Assembly: GCA_029783825.1 (NCBI GenBank)
Contig: JAREIK010000801.1
Location: 10,630,391-10,694,390 of the forward strand
Length of the DNA: 64,000 bases
Reading direction: 5' to 3'
From: Sapria himalayana
Taxonomy: Eukaryota; Streptophyta; Magnoliopsida; Malpighiales; Rafflesiaceae
This document shows positions 12,135-24,464 of the stretch, in pieces. The translations under genes and the position numbers were made by a program. The notes beneath the pieces were generated by a model. The model was not told the DNA's origin. It worked only from the letters and a program-made list of their open reading frames with translations, and ran no database searches. The stretch's first letter is position 1. Each line of letters begins with the position of its first letter.

Positions 12135-13034
12135 TGTTAGGGATAGTGCCCCATAAAGCATGAATTTGTATTTATGTTTTATGAAATTAATAAAAGTGTC
12201 ATATTTATTACATTTATCTATTTTGTGCATAATGTATGACTAGTAGGGGTGTAACCGAGTCGAGTTGAGCCGAGTATTAGGCAGGCTCGGCTCGGCTCGA
12301 TTTTAATGGAGTAGGCTCGAGCTTGTTCACGAGCCTGTTTACGAGCTGACAAGCCGAGTTTGAGCATGTTCACGAGCTTGGTTCACGAGCTTGGTTCACA
12401 AGCTTGTTCATGAGCCTGGTTAACGAGCTTGCTCACAAGCCTATTCACGAGCCTATTTATGAGCTGATGAGCTGAGTTTAAGGGTGCTCGGGCTCGGCTC
12501 GTTTAACTTACGAGCCTCAAAATGATGTTCGGGAATTAATGAAAATATTCATCTAAAATAGCCAACATACAACTAAATTAAAAAGATAAGATAATAAAAG
12601 TTTAATTAACTTGATTGAAGTTCAAGAGTTAAAATATTCATCATGTTCATTTGTAGGAAAAATTTGTTGTGCATCAATACTTCTCCATGTTCACGAGCTT
12701 GTTCACGAGCTTGGTTCATGAGCTTGTTCACAAGCCTGGTTAACGAGCTTGCTCACGAGCCTATTCACGAGCATGTTTACGAGCTGATGAGCCGAGTTTG
12801 AGGGATGCTCAGGCTCGACTCATTTAACTTATGAGCCTCAAAATAATATTTGGGCTCGGCTCATTTAACTTAATAAATGAGTTCGAGCAAGCTTCTAACG
12901 AGCCGAACGCCGAGCAGCTCGCAAGCAGCTCGGCTCGGTTACAGCCCTATGTATGAGTGAAACATCAGAAAATCCCTGATTTATTATTGTAACCATAACC
13001 TCAATATATAACAGTTATACACGATAGGATCAAC
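12135..13034 (+). repeat. Copia 5' LTR, left part (interrupted)
   Basis: 12135-12239 and 12949-13034 align to 43925 onwards in the 3' LTR (shared CATGAATTTGTATTTATG, TTTTGTGCATAATGTATGA, GTGAAACATCAGAAAAT). The 12240-12948 insert is absent from the 3' LTR. The segment breaks at 13034 where the CACTA element enters and resumes at 31660. Confidence 0.9.
12240..12948. mobile_element. Non-autonomous hAT-type element (709 bp)
   Basis: Flanked by a perfect 8 bp duplication ATGTATGA (12232-12239 and 12949-12956); the 3' LTR has that site once, uninterrupted. The ends are inverted: AGGGGTGTAACCGAG near the left (after CTAGT) and CTCGGTTACAGCCCT at the right. The body is GC-richer than its surroundings and built of GAGC/CTCG words. 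It carries an internal direct duplication of about 150 bp (about 12381-12527 and 12699-12846) separated by AT-rich sequence. No coding capacity. An 8 bp duplication and the GGGGTGTAAC-type end are hAT hallmarks. Confidence 0.85.
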
Positions 13035-13400
13035 CACTACAAAAAAAATTCCATATAGCTAGGGACAATTCCCTAGATAAATGAGAAATTTCCGTCGCTA
13101 AATTAAATAGCGATGGACTACCAATGGATCGAGTCCCTTTCTAAAGTACTCCTTGCTAAATTTTAGCGATGAAAGTTTCCCTAGCTAGAAAATTAGCAAT
13201 GGAAAATTTCCTTGCTAAAAAAGAAAATTCCATAGCTAAAATAGCAAGATAAACGAAATATTCCGTCACTAAACAAAAATAACGACGGCTAAATCCCTAG
13301 CTAAAGTCCCTATCATTAGAAAATTAGCGACGAAATATCCATTGCTAATTTTAATATTTCCCTCGCTAATTTAGCAAGAGAATTTTCCCTAACTATTTTA
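13035..13400. repeat. CACTA left terminal and subterminal repeats
   Basis: CACTACAAAA terminus followed by many short copies, in both orientations, of a word around TTAGCGATGGA/TCCGTCGCTAAA. In CACTA elements such arrays are the binding sites of the TNPA-type protein. This array is shorter than the one at the right end. Confidence 0.8.
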
Positions 13401-14579
13401 ATTTCAAAAATATTTATAGAATTTGAAAAATTTAAATTTTTTTTAATTAAATAATTTATTATTTTTAAATCATATTGAATAAAAATTGAAACTATAAATA
13501 ATTTATAATAAACAAAAAATAAAATCATTTAATATCTTTTTCAAATCAATATTTTACATAATTGAAACAAAAAAATAACAAACTTTTATTTTTATTCATC
13601 AATGTATTTACCAATAGTACATAAAATATAATATATTCATTCATTGATGTTGTTTTCTCTCCCTCTGCTTCTCCGATCATTATTTTTCTATTGCGACAAA
13701 GCTGTCCAGGTCACGGCACGTAAAGTCTAGTGAAAAATTCCATCACTTATAGAAGCTTTGTATGAGGAACAATACGGTATCATATCTGTAAAAAAATTAA
13801 ACCACTCATTCAAAAAAAAATTATGTTTTGATACATATATAATCTTGTAGTATATATGAAAATATATACTAGCAATTCACTCATACATATATTGCTACAG
13901 TATATGTACATTTAAATAGTAGTATTAGTGTACATATAAACTAAGTACAAATATACTCAATAAATACGTACATAAAATACTGTAGTACATAAAATACATA
14001 AAATATATTGACTTTATTCGTATGTATATATCTTATTAGGTGCTATTGCTGCTGCTCCCACTGCCGCTCCTGCCACTGCTGTCATTGCCGCTGTCGATGC
14101 CAATATCATTTCTAACTATCGCGGCTGTCACCGCCTCCGCAGTTGTCACTACTGTAGCCGCTGGCCGCTGTGGTGGCTGTCGCAGCTGCCCCCACTACCA
14201 GAGCTGTAGCTGTGGCCGTTGTCGCCGCTGCTACAGCCACTACCAGTTTCAGTGCTGCCGCTGCTTCCTGTGTAGCTGCTGCTACTGCCGGTGCTGTCGC
14301 TACTTTCGGTGCTGCCGCTACCTCTGCCTTCTATGCCGCCGCTCTTGCAACCACCGCTCCTGCCGCTGTTGCCTCTACTGCCATTGCCGCTTCCTCTGCC
14401 ACCGCTACCCTCGCTGCCACTGCTGCTGATAATAGGCTTTTACATACCTATAATAGGCTAAAACTCTACCCAAAAATTTCGGAGCCACACAAACATTTTC
14501 ATAGATATATAAAAAATAGTTATTATAGACATGAACAAACACAAATTAAAGTTGATTTTCATACAGCTTAAACTAAAAT
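13401..14579. repeat. GCN-rich tandem repeat, unit 1
   Basis: A roughly 1.1 kb unit in two parts. An AT-rich part (about 13.4-14.03 kb) has words such as AATGTATTTACCAATAGTAC and TCTCCCTCTGCTTCTCCGATC. A low-complexity block of GCT/GCC/ACT triplets follows (14040-14425), then a conserved tail CTATAATAGGCTAAAACTC. Long open frames here, up to 133 codons and rich in Ala, Val, Thr, Leu or Cys depending on frame, are triplet artefacts. The period to unit 2 is about 1,136 bp. Confidence 0.8.
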
Positions 14580-15391
14580 TTAATTCAATAATATAATATT
14601 TTTATATTAAATTTAATAAAAAATGAAACTATAAATGAAAATATTATCTTAAATAAAAAAATTCATTTAATAACTTATTCTAATACAATATTTTAAATAA
14701 AAAAAATAACAAAAATTATATTACATGTTATTAATCAATGTATCTACCAACTGTGCATAAAATATAATCTATGTATGCATTAACATTACTTTCTCTCCCT
14801 CTTCTCCTCCGATCACCAATTTTTCACTACAAAAATGATGTCCAAGTCACACTTCTTCATGTCTATTGAAAAATAACTTCACTTATACAATCTTCGTATA
14901 GAAAACAATGTCATACCACATCTGTAAGAAATTTAAACCACTAAATCAAATCAAAATAAATTAAAAAAAACCATGTTTTGATAAATATATATTACTGTAG
15001 AAAAAATATACATATATATTAGCATTTTACTCGTACATATATTACTGTAGTATTTGTAGATATAAATTACAGTATTATGCATACATATTTACCGATTATA
15101 TTTATAATCAGTATATATGTACATAAAATATTGCAGAATTATATGTACGAATATACTGACTATATACGTACGTATATACCACATTTGTTGTTGTTCTTGC
15201 TGCTCACGCTATCGTTACCACCCCTGCCACTGCTGCCTCCGCTACCTCTATTGCCTCTGCTACCTCTAGTTGCCTTCGCTGCCTCCGCTGCCTCCGTTGT
15301 CGTTGCTGCCACGGCAGCCACCGCCCCTACCGATGACTCTGCCGACGCTGTTACCACCATTGCTACTGTAGCCGCTTCTTGCACCACTACC
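14580..15391. repeat. GCN-rich tandem repeat, unit 2 (left part)
   Basis: Same order as unit 1: AT-rich part, then a GCN-rich block from about 15184. It is cut at 15391 by the hAT element and resumes at 18738-18950 with the end of the GCN block and the conserved tail ATAATAGGCTAAAACTC. Confidence 0.8.
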
Positions 15392-15991
15392 TAGAGGTGT
15401 CAAACTGGCCGGGCCAGCCCGGCATGTTTTTAAACCGTGCCTGGGCCCGTGCCGTGCCGGGCCCGGCACGGCACACCAGCACGGTTTCTTCCCGTGCCGG
15501 TTAGGTTTCACGTGGCAGAATCCAACGGCTAGGGGGCAGAATCTTATTGAATTTCAGCCGTTGGATTCCCCTCCAACGACTATGGGGCAGAATCCAACAG
15601 TCCTCATGATTCTGCCCCCCTAATTATATATTAAAAAATCAAAAAAATATAAAAAAAATATCTTTTTTTATAAAAAATTAATATCTTTAATCTATAAATT
15701 TTACCCCCTCCCTATAACAAATATGTTTTTCAAAAACATAAAACCTCTCAAAACTTTCTCTCTCTCTCACATAAACCGTGCATCTCTCTCTCGGGCCTCG
15801 TGATTTTGCTTTCGGCTTGGATTTTCGTGAAACTCGACTTGAGTTTTGAATATCAGAGCTTCCTACGGTGCACCTAGCACGTGACTGACCTCATTGCTTT
15901 TACCGGGTAATTTATTTTACATTTTTATTTACTTTCTCTCTCTAAAGCTTCTCTTTCTAGAAAAATTAGGAAAAAATAAAAAACATAAAAA

Positions 15992-18112
15992 ATGACAAAT
16001 ACACTTGACACATATTTTAATTTGGAAAATGAAAATGTTAGTGTTACACAAATGTCTGCGGCTGCTGAAACTTTGGTTTCTCCAGTCGTCTCAACCCAAA
16101 GTTCTAAAAAACAAAAAACTAGGAGGACTTCTGTAGTTTGGACTCATTTTAAAATCATAACACAAAAAAATATTAGGGGTGAGGAACAATAAATGGCACA
16201 GTGCAAATATTGTATGAGACTTTTAACATGCAAGAGCTCATGCGGGACTGGGCACCTTAAGAGGCACGCCGAATTATGCATCAAAAAACATGGACCCTTA
16301 GATCCTAGGCAAACCAAACTTGGCACTATATTTTTTGAGACTGGATCGAGTTCAGTCTCAAAGTTTACCCCATTCGTATACTCCAGCGAGTTGGGTAGGG
16401 ACGGCATGACCAGGCTCATCACATTGATGGGTCTTCCGATCAGATTTTCGGAAGATCCGAGGGTAGTGCGCATCATGCAGACTTATTTTCAGCCTTCCTA
16501 TCATAGGATTCCTAGGTCCACATCTAGGAGTGACATACTAGAGATATATAAGTTAGAAAAACAAAAAATTATTAAGGAATTTATGGCATATAGTGGAGTG
16601 GTGTCCGTGATGTCCGATATATGGACAAGTCACGATGATTCTTCTTATGCATGTCTCACGAGTCACTATGTAGATTCTAACTGGACAATCAATAAAAAAA
16701 TTTCAGGATTCACTGAGATTCTTCATCCTCATGATGGCCCAGCCATTTTTGAGTGTATGATGAAAATATTTAGGGAATATAAAATTCAAAATAAAATTTT
16801 TAATTTCACATTTGATAATGCTTCTAATAATGGAGTAGCGATCAATATGTTTGTTAGGAATATTAGAGACGCACCATTAGGAGAGATCTTTCATGTCAGA
16901 TGAATGTGTCATGTGATTAACCTGATTGTTCAAGCGGGTATGAAGGTGTGTTCCCCCGTGTTGGATAATATACGCAATGCAGTAAAGTATATTCGCACTC
17001 CTCGCAGACAACAAGAGTTTGGTACTCTCTGTTTGTCTGCGAATCTTAAGAAGAAGAAATTCCAATCTGATGTGAGACATTGTTGGAATTGCACGTACCT
17101 AATGTTGGAATCATGTGTTGGATACGAACACGTGATATCCGACTACGTCAATAGTAAGAGTGACGAACTTATTATTGACGACACTGACTGGGCTTCAAAA
17201 ATTTCATTTATGAAATTCCTGAAAATATTTTATGAGACGACGAACATGTGTTCGTCAGTTTATATGCCCACCACTTGCATTGCACTCCGGTGCATATGCA
17301 ACATTAGTAGCATGTTTAGGAAGTATCGAGCTGACCCGATGCTTAGCCATATGGTTGCAGAGATGGAGACCAAGTACTTGAATTATTGGTCTACCGTTCC
17401 ATCTCTTTATTGCCTCGCTGCATGCATGGACCCTAGGGCTAAGTTGGAAGGGGTAGAAAATACCCTGGCTTTCATTTCCTCGTGCATGAACCTGGAAGAG
17501 CCACCTGAAGGGTTCATCCACGAGAAGTTGACTGACATATTCACATACTACGATACTTGGTATGGTGGTGGTGGTAGTGAGACTGTGATTACGGACATTG
17601 ATACCCTGTTCAGAGATGACGATTATTCCATTCAGCTAGCTAGGGGGAAACGTAGGGGTGGACCATCACATAGGAGCGAGCTGTCTCGTTACTTAGATAC
17701 CGATTACTGCTCAATCTTATCACATTCTTATACTAAGAATCTTGATTTATTATAGTGGTGGAAATCATATAAGTCCACCTATCCCGTGCTATCTAGGATG
17801 GCACGGGATCTACTGACTCCTCCGGTGTCGAGCATAGCATCGGAGTCTACTTTTTCTGTTGCAGTGAACGTGATTTCGGATAGGAGATCGAGATTATGTC
17901 CAGATATGGTTGAGGCCTTGGCATGTTTGAAGGATTGGGAGGAATCGAGGTTTAGCATCCATGATCGTGCTGGAGCTGGGACTAGGACAGACACTGCAGT
18001 CGCATCCACATCCACTACGATAGCGGAGGAGTTGATTGCCGATGATGATCCATATGATACTGATCTTGATGTTGCGGCTGATGATTCTCATGATATGCCG
18101 ATTGACGATTGA
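15992..18112 (+). pseudogene. hAT (BED/RICESLEEPER-type) transposase, three stops
   Basis: One continuous frame of 706 codons plus a final TGA, broken only by TAA at codon 67 (16190), TGA at codon 304 (16901) and TAG at codon 588 (17753). Codons 45-96 form a BED zinc finger: VVW at 48-50, CKYC with Cys 71 and 74, then His 92 and Cys 96; the first stop falls inside it. The middle holds the RNase-H-like core, with MSDIWTS (about 16609) and FTFDNASNN (about 16804) as expected Asp-bearing motifs. The C-terminal hAT dimerisation domain starts near codon 596 (YPVLSRMARDLLTPP...ASESTFS). The final 40 codons are Asp-rich. Length is normal for the family. There is no frameshift, so inactivation is by point changes only. 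Start chosen as the first ATG of the frame. Confidence 0.9.
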
Positions 18113-18737
18113 TGATGATCTGTTTTTTTTTCGATGTTTTTTTATTCATTGTATTTATACGCTTTGTTTGTACGTTGTGTTGAAACTTATACTTGTTTTG
18201 TTCGGACCATCAGTTTCAAATGCATGATTGGTAATTTTTCATTTGTGTTGTTTAATTTTTTTTTAATTTTTATTTTTACTAACATAATGTATTGATTTAT
18301 TTTTTTTACGATTTAAATTTTATTTTATAAATTAATAACTTTAATATATAATTAATAAATATAATAAAAGCTAAACTAATTTGAATTTGATAAAAAAAAT
18401 AAATTTCTAAACTTTGTTTTTTTATTTAATTTTTATTTTTAACATTTTTTAAAAAATTTATATTTAATAATTAATACTCTACACTTAAGCAATACAATTT
18501 ACAATATATAAATTTTTTAAAAAAAAATAATATTCTGCCTGTCCGTGCGGCATCCGGCCTGCCTCTCTCTCACTCTCAGTCTCGGGACTCGGGCTCAGCC
18601 GCTCGGGTCAGCCTCTGCCCTGGCCTGTATGGCCAGGCCGGGCCCGGCTATTTTTAAACCGTGCCTTGCCCAGCCCGGCACGGTAGCATGATCGTGCCCT
18701 TATAAAATGGGCCGGGCCAGCCCATTTGACACCTCTA
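18113..18737 (+). other. hAT 3' untranslated and subterminal region
   Basis: AT-rich 3' trailer (18113-18530), then a GC-rich subterminal array (18531-18737) mirroring the left end, with words such as GGCCGGGCCCGGC and AAACCGTGCC. Ends in the right inverted terminus. Confidence 0.7.
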
Positions 18738-18950
18738 CGGGCACTGCCTCCTCTGCCGTCACTGCCACTACCGTCGCCGCTATCGTAGCTACCTCTAATG
18801 ATAATAGGCTTTTACATACCTATAATAGGCTAAAACTCAACTCAAAAATTTTGGAGAAACACAAACATATTCACAAATATATAAAAACAATTATTATAGA
18901 AATGAACAAACAAAAATTACAATTGAATGTAATACAGTTTAAAAAAATTA
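18738..18950. repeat. GCN-rich tandem repeat, unit 2 (right part)
   Basis: Continuation of the unit interrupted at 15391: a short GCC/ACT block, then CTATAATAGGCTAAAACTC and the AT-rich tail shared with units 1 and 3. Confidence 0.8.
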
Positions 18951-20066
18951 ATTAAATAATTTAATATTTGAAAAATAAATTTACTATAAACATAAACTAT
19001 AAATGAAAATTTTAAATTAAAAAAAATTTCATTCAATAACTTATTATAATACAATATTTTAAATAATAAAAACAAAAAAATAATAAAAATTATATTACAT
19101 CTTATTAATCAATGTATCAACCCAATGTGCATAAAGTATAATCTATCAATACATTGATGTTGCTTTCTCTCCCACTACTAATCTGATTACCAACTTTTCC
19201 CTGCGAAAATGTTGTCCGAGTCACGGTTATTTCTGTTTGTTGAAATATGTTTTCACTTATACAAGCTTCGTATGGAAAATAATGTGGTACCATATTTATA
19301 ATGAATTTAAACCACCAAATCAAATCAAAATAAAAAAAATAACTCTGTTTTGATAAATATATATTGTTGTAGTAAATATATACATATATATTAGCATTTT
19401 ACTCGTATATAAATTACTGTAGTATATGTACATATAAACTACAATATTATGCGTATATATATAATGAGTACATATATACTCAGTATATATACATAAAACA
19501 CTATAGTATTATATGTACGTGTATATGACTATACACGTATATGTTGTCGTTGCTGCTGCTCCCACTACAGCTGCCACTCTTGCCACTACTGCTGATGCCG
19601 TTGTCGTGGCCACTACCACTACTGATACTGCTGTCGCTAGCACTACTCCCACTACTGCTGCTGCCGCTGCCGGTGCTTCCTACTACTGCTGACGCAGCTA
19701 TCGGTGATGCCGCTACCTGCCACTGTTGCCACTGTTGCCACCGCCACAGTCACTACTGCAGCTGCTGCCACAGATGCCGCTGCTGCCTCTTCTACTGATG
19801 CTGTCGCTTCTACCATAGCTAACGCTAATGTCACCTCAGCAACTACTGCCGCTGCTGCTGCCGCTGCTGTTGTCGCTGCCTCTTCCGTCGCCACCGCAGC
19901 GATCTCTGCCATGGCTTCCACTGCTGATTATAGGCTATTACATACCTATAATAGGCTAAAACTCTACCCAAAAAATTAAGAGACACAAAAACATATTCAC
20001 AGATATATAAAAACAAATATTATAGACATGAACAAACACAAATTAAAGTTTATTCTCATACAGCTT
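18951..20066. repeat. GCN-rich tandem repeat, unit 3
   Basis: Third unit, uninterrupted. The AT-rich part aligns to 14.6-15.15 kb, then comes a GCT/GCC/ACT block at 19541-19925 and the conserved tail ending at about CATACAGCTTCACC. The period from unit 2, after subtracting the hAT insert, is about 1,028 bp. Open frames in three registers are triplet artefacts. Confidence 0.8.
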
Positions 20067-20448
20067 CACCAAAAATCCAAAAGATGTCCATCATTTATGT
20101 TTAGAGATAAAGAGAGTACAAAAATAAAATGTTTTTAGAAAAATAAAGATATGATAAGCTAGTCCTCTTTTTGATATAGTTGAAATCGATAAATATGGGA
20201 CCCATGCATTGGAAGGAACGTGGAAACGTCTGAATGCTTTGAATTAGGATTTTTTCTTTTCTCTCACATAATGTGTCCTGCAAAGATCCACAATTTGGTT
20301 AATCAGAAAAGCAAAGAACAAAACCAAAATTAAAAAAAATTGATACTTGCAACAAAATATCATAATTATTTACTACACATATACAAAAATAAATAATAGT
20401 TCAGAAATAATTCTCATACTCAATCATCCTCATAATTTATATGGAATG

Positions 20449-21845
20449 CTAGCCTTTCCTGTGAGGATTCGCAGCTAGATCTCGGAATGCTATCTGATGC
20501 ACCAATGCCACTAACTGTGACTCCATATAGGACATCTGATGTTGCATTACTTTTTTAATTTCTTTAATTTCTTGCATTTCTTCCATCAAATTAGTTATCT
20601 GCTCATCCTTCTTTTTTAGTTCGGTCTCCATATCTACAATACGTTCATTTGTTTCTTGTACTTGTTGTTCGACCGCCCCATCCACCATTGCTGAGACAGA
20701 TGAATTAGAAGCACGATTGCTACAACAAAATGTCACTCTCTTAGAGTTGATTCCGTACACTCACTGCTTCTTTCGACCTCCTATTATCTCCAAATAAATT
20801 GGATCATAGTTAATTGGTTGAAGATTCATAAAATTTTCAACTTGTTGATGAGCAGCTGTCACACGTTCCTCAATTAGGTCCTGAGATAAAATGGAGATAA
20901 AAACTATTATAGATTTACAAAAAATAAAATAAATATTTTGCATTCAAAATAATTTTCTTAATGTACTATAGTTTTATAAAGTCTAATTAATATAACAATT
21001 TCTTACTGGAATCATCTGAGACTTATTGTCAACATACTGACCATCCACTTTCTTCAGATGCATCTTTCTGAAAATCTCATAGAAATTTGGATCTCGACTT
21101 AATTCTCCAGCCTAGAATATGTTTTTATTAATTCATAAAAAAACAAATGATAAAAAAATTTAACAAAATTATTAAAACCATAGAGAAATTATATTTATTG
21201 GACTATTAAGGCAACCACAAAATATAGATATATTTAGAAGTATAAATTTGTATCAAATCTTGAGCGTGCTCGATGCTCGACTTTGAACATCTTGTGTGTC
21301 GACAGATTCCTGTATCTAGTCCAGCATCCTCACTTCGTCGATTTTTTCTGGTAATATCTGATTTTTTCTTCACATCTAGCTCCTCCTAATAATTAAGCCA
21401 CTCGGGCATTCTTCCTCGGATATAAATTCATGCCTTTCTTTAATTTTCTTTTATTTATTAATAAAATCAGAATACCGTTGAGCATCTTTGATCTTTCATA
21501 ATGACTTTATCTTTCCATCAAATTTGGGTGGCCATGTGCACTGATTCTATAAAAAATGATAGAAGAATTTATATAAACAACAAGAACATAATTATTTACT
21601 GATTGAATAATAATCAACATAAAAGTTAAATAATTAGATAATTATTTTTCAATTCTTTTGTTTTGTTATTTTTACCGGAATGTCATTAAAATATGACTCC
21701 TTTGTCAATTGAGAAAATTTCTTCCAGGAGAAAGCTTTGGCATCAATCATTTTCTTGAAACTCTTTGTAATTATAGTCGAACACATGTGAGATGGAATAA
21801 AACTATACAAATAAATAAATAACATAGAAAACAAGCAAATCATAA
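20449..21845 (-). pseudogene. CACTA Transposase_24-type (TNPA/Ptta-like) gene remnant
   Basis: Read on the minus strand from about 21845 down to 20449. Pieces resemble plant Ptta/En/Spm Transposase_24 proteins: a block near 21790-21660 (KMIDAKAFSWKKFSQLTKE), a central block near 21420-21250 with KNRRSEDAG-like residues and a stop-broken frame, then LIEERVTAAHQQVENF (20880 region) and GGRKKQ next to a stop. The last open segment (20760-20449, 103 codons) is a coiled-coil: heptad-like runs rich in Glu/Lys, ending NPHRKG. Such proteins bind subterminal repeats and assist TNP2. Several AT-rich gaps may be introns. It lies downstream of TNP2 on the same strand. Confidence 0.65.
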
Positions 21846-21899
21846 CAGTATAAAAAAACCACTAACAGTAACATCAAGATTTTTTTTCTCAAATCATTT

Positions 21900-24181
21900 T
21901 TACATATTTCTTTTACCTCTCATCCACAATATCTATTTCTAACTTTGTTCTGGCCCTACAATCCTTGCTTCATATGCCAAATGGACCGGCAAATGCTCCA
22001 TTGAGTCAATAAAACTCGGTGGGAATATTTATTCAAGCTAACAAATAATAAGTGGAATGTCTTTCTCCAGCCTCACCATATCATCTATTTTGATTGTGGT
22101 TGCAGTTAGCTATTTGAAAAACAAACTTAGTTCTGTAAGGACCTTCCAAACACTTTTTGGAAGTAATTCATGGGATTCAATGTGTATTAATCTCTACATA
22201 AATACATGACAGTCATGACTTTTCATTCCAAATAACTTAAGATTCTTCATATCCATGCATCTACCCATATTCGATACATATCCATCAGGGATTTTCAACT
22301 TTTTAACCTATTCACACAATATCTGTCTTCCTTCTTATCAAGTATGTAGCAAATTTTAGGGAATTTTCTTGTTTCCTTATTCAGTTTCAATACAAGCTGA
22401 TGATAGTAATCTTTCAGCGCTTGTCTTGATTTTAAAGTGTCTTTTGTTTTTCCGTCTACATTAAGGACAGTATTGAAAACATTGTCAAAATATTTTTTTA
22501 ATATGCATTATATCTAAGTTATGACGAATTAAATTGGACTTCCAATAGGACAAGTCCCAAATATATTACATTTCCTCCAGCCAAATAATTTGCCTATTGG
22601 TCCATTACTTCCAGTAGCATCCTTTTCAGTCACCTTCTTCAAACCTAAACTATGAATCTCTGTAATAATATCATCTCCTAAACAAACAGCTAGTGCAACT
22701 ATCATCACAGTTTTATTTCTTCGAAATGCAATTCTATTTCTTCGAAATGGATGATTCATAGGTAGAAACTTACGATGGTTATCAAACCAAGACTATTTAC
22801 CACTAAATTTGAGGGTAAATGCATCAGAATTTATCATGCAATATGAGCATGTGAATCATCTTGTAGTACTCTAGCCAAACAACATTGAACATGCAGAAAA
22901 GTCACTTACCGTCCATATAAGGGCTGCCCACATAATGAAATTTTGCTTCTTTGAGATATCATATGTATTCACACCAACATCCCATAAATGATTTAACTCT
23001 GTAATAAGAGGCTGTAAGAAAATATCCAGCATGTCTTTTGGATTTTTTGGCCCTGGAACCAATATTGACAAAAACATATATTGCTCCTTCATACACAGCC
23101 ACAGAGGCAAGTTATAAGGTGTCACTATCACTGGCCATGTTGAATACTATTGTCCAGATTGCCCAAATGGCTAAAATCTATCAATGCAAAGACCCAATCT
23201 CACATTTCGACTTTCTGCTACAAAATCTTGATATATATAATTAAAATGCTTCCAATCAAGTGAATCTGATGGATGACGCATAACCCCTTCAACCTCATGC
23301 TCAGAATGCCACCTCATTTCATTTGCTGTAGCATCTGATGAATATAGTCTCTGTAATTGAGGAATTAATGAAAAATAATACATCTTCTCAAAGACAACTT
23401 TCAATTTTTTTCATGTTTCTACAGCACGAGGTGCCTTCCTCAATCGAGAATGGTCATAAAACTTACAGCTAATTAAATCACTATCACCGCCCCAATATAA
23501 CATGCATCCATTTAAACAACAATCAATTTTTTCCACTAGTAGACACATTCTTCATAGTAACTTCTTAGTGTTGTAAAAGTTGCTAGTGATTAAATTATTA
23601 TCCGGAACAATCTATTTCATCGATTCTGTCACTTGATCAAATAATTTCTCAGACATAGTGATTTTCTGAACTTAATGCTCATTAGTCGAGCCATAAGTGA
23701 CAATTGTAAATGTGTTTTACAACCAGGCCACAACTCTTTATCTACAGCTTTAAGTATTTCATAAAATTTATGAGCTTCAGGATTAGGTAGTTCATCCATG
23801 TAATCCATATTGAAGTTAGGACCAACAGCTTCCATGATCATTCTATGGTATGTGTTTGATTATTCTTCATCACAAGCAAACTGATTCAATACCCTCATTT
23901 TGGTAAATATTCATAGCCTTTGTACTTTCCCCATGATAAATCCAAATAAAATAATTTGGCACAAAGCCATATTTTGCCAAATGATATCTTATAGTGTTAG
24001 CACCACGGAAAGTAATATTCTGACACTTTTGATGATTACATGGATACTTAATTTTTTATCCATCCTTCAATCTCGAATGACTACATGCAAAAGTGAAGAA
24101 AGTTTCAAGCCCAATCTAAAAATCTTTATTCAAAAATCTATTAATAATCCTTTTGTACATCCACTGACGATCTGAGCTCAT
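21900..24181 (-). pseudogene. CACTA TNP2-like transposase pseudogene
   Basis: Minus-strand gene starting at ATG 24181-24179. MSSDRQWMYKRI begins a Transpos_assoc domain that is stopped after about 21 codons and continues in pieces to about 23.9 kb. The TNP2 core follows: segments at 23404-23171 (RLYSSDATANEMRWHSEHE...MRHPSDS), 23131-22871 (VVTPYNLP-type MIVTPYNLPLWLCMKEQYMF, then VPGPKNPKDMLD) and 22759-22529 (HPFRRNRIAFRRNKT). A DUF4218-like block (FIDSMEHLPVHLAYEA) is at about 22020-21960. The order matches family expectation. Many stops and frameshifts are present and the C-terminal DUF4216 region was not found. This is the catalytic transposase of the 18.6 kb element. Confidence 0.85.
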
Positions 24182-24464
24182 TTTGCCCTATTTTATTTAC
24201 AAAAAATAATGCCCAATCATTAATATAAATAAAACATTCTATTACTTCAAATTATACAAAGAATAAAATAAAATTACTTGCAAATGAATATTTAAAATTT
24301 AAATATCATGAATATCGAGGCAAGGCATTTCCACAATCTACATTAATAGATAACATAATTTTTAGCACGATAAAGATTAAAAGATATCACAGTTATACTA
24401 GATAAAGGGTGCAAAGTACAATAATGCACGAGAAATGAAAGCAAAAAAATACATTTATTGTTTG

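Larger units (their letters stand above)
15392..18737 (+). mobile_element. hAT transposon (3.35 kb, near-intact)
   Basis: Inverted ends: left TAGAGGTGTCAAACTGGCC, right ...CCATTTGACACCTCTA, with 13 perfect terminal bases. GC-rich subterminal regions full of GGCCCGGCACGG-type words lie within 200 bp of each end. It encodes one hAT transposase frame on the plus strand. It interrupts repeat unit 2 of the CACTA element. The adjacent 8-mers, CCACTACC at left and CGGGCACT at right, do not match, so no clear target duplication remains. Diverged relatives lie at 58.4-64.0 kb. Confidence 0.88.

Noticed and set aside
14040..14571. Long open frames rich in Ala/Val/Thr or Cys/Leu, up to 133 codons
   Set aside because: Several registers and both strands are open at once because the DNA is a GCN/ACN triplet repeat. 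No domain or start context.
19541..19979. Three overlapping open frames of 85-91 codons
   Set aside because: Same triplet low-complexity artefact as in units 1 and 2.
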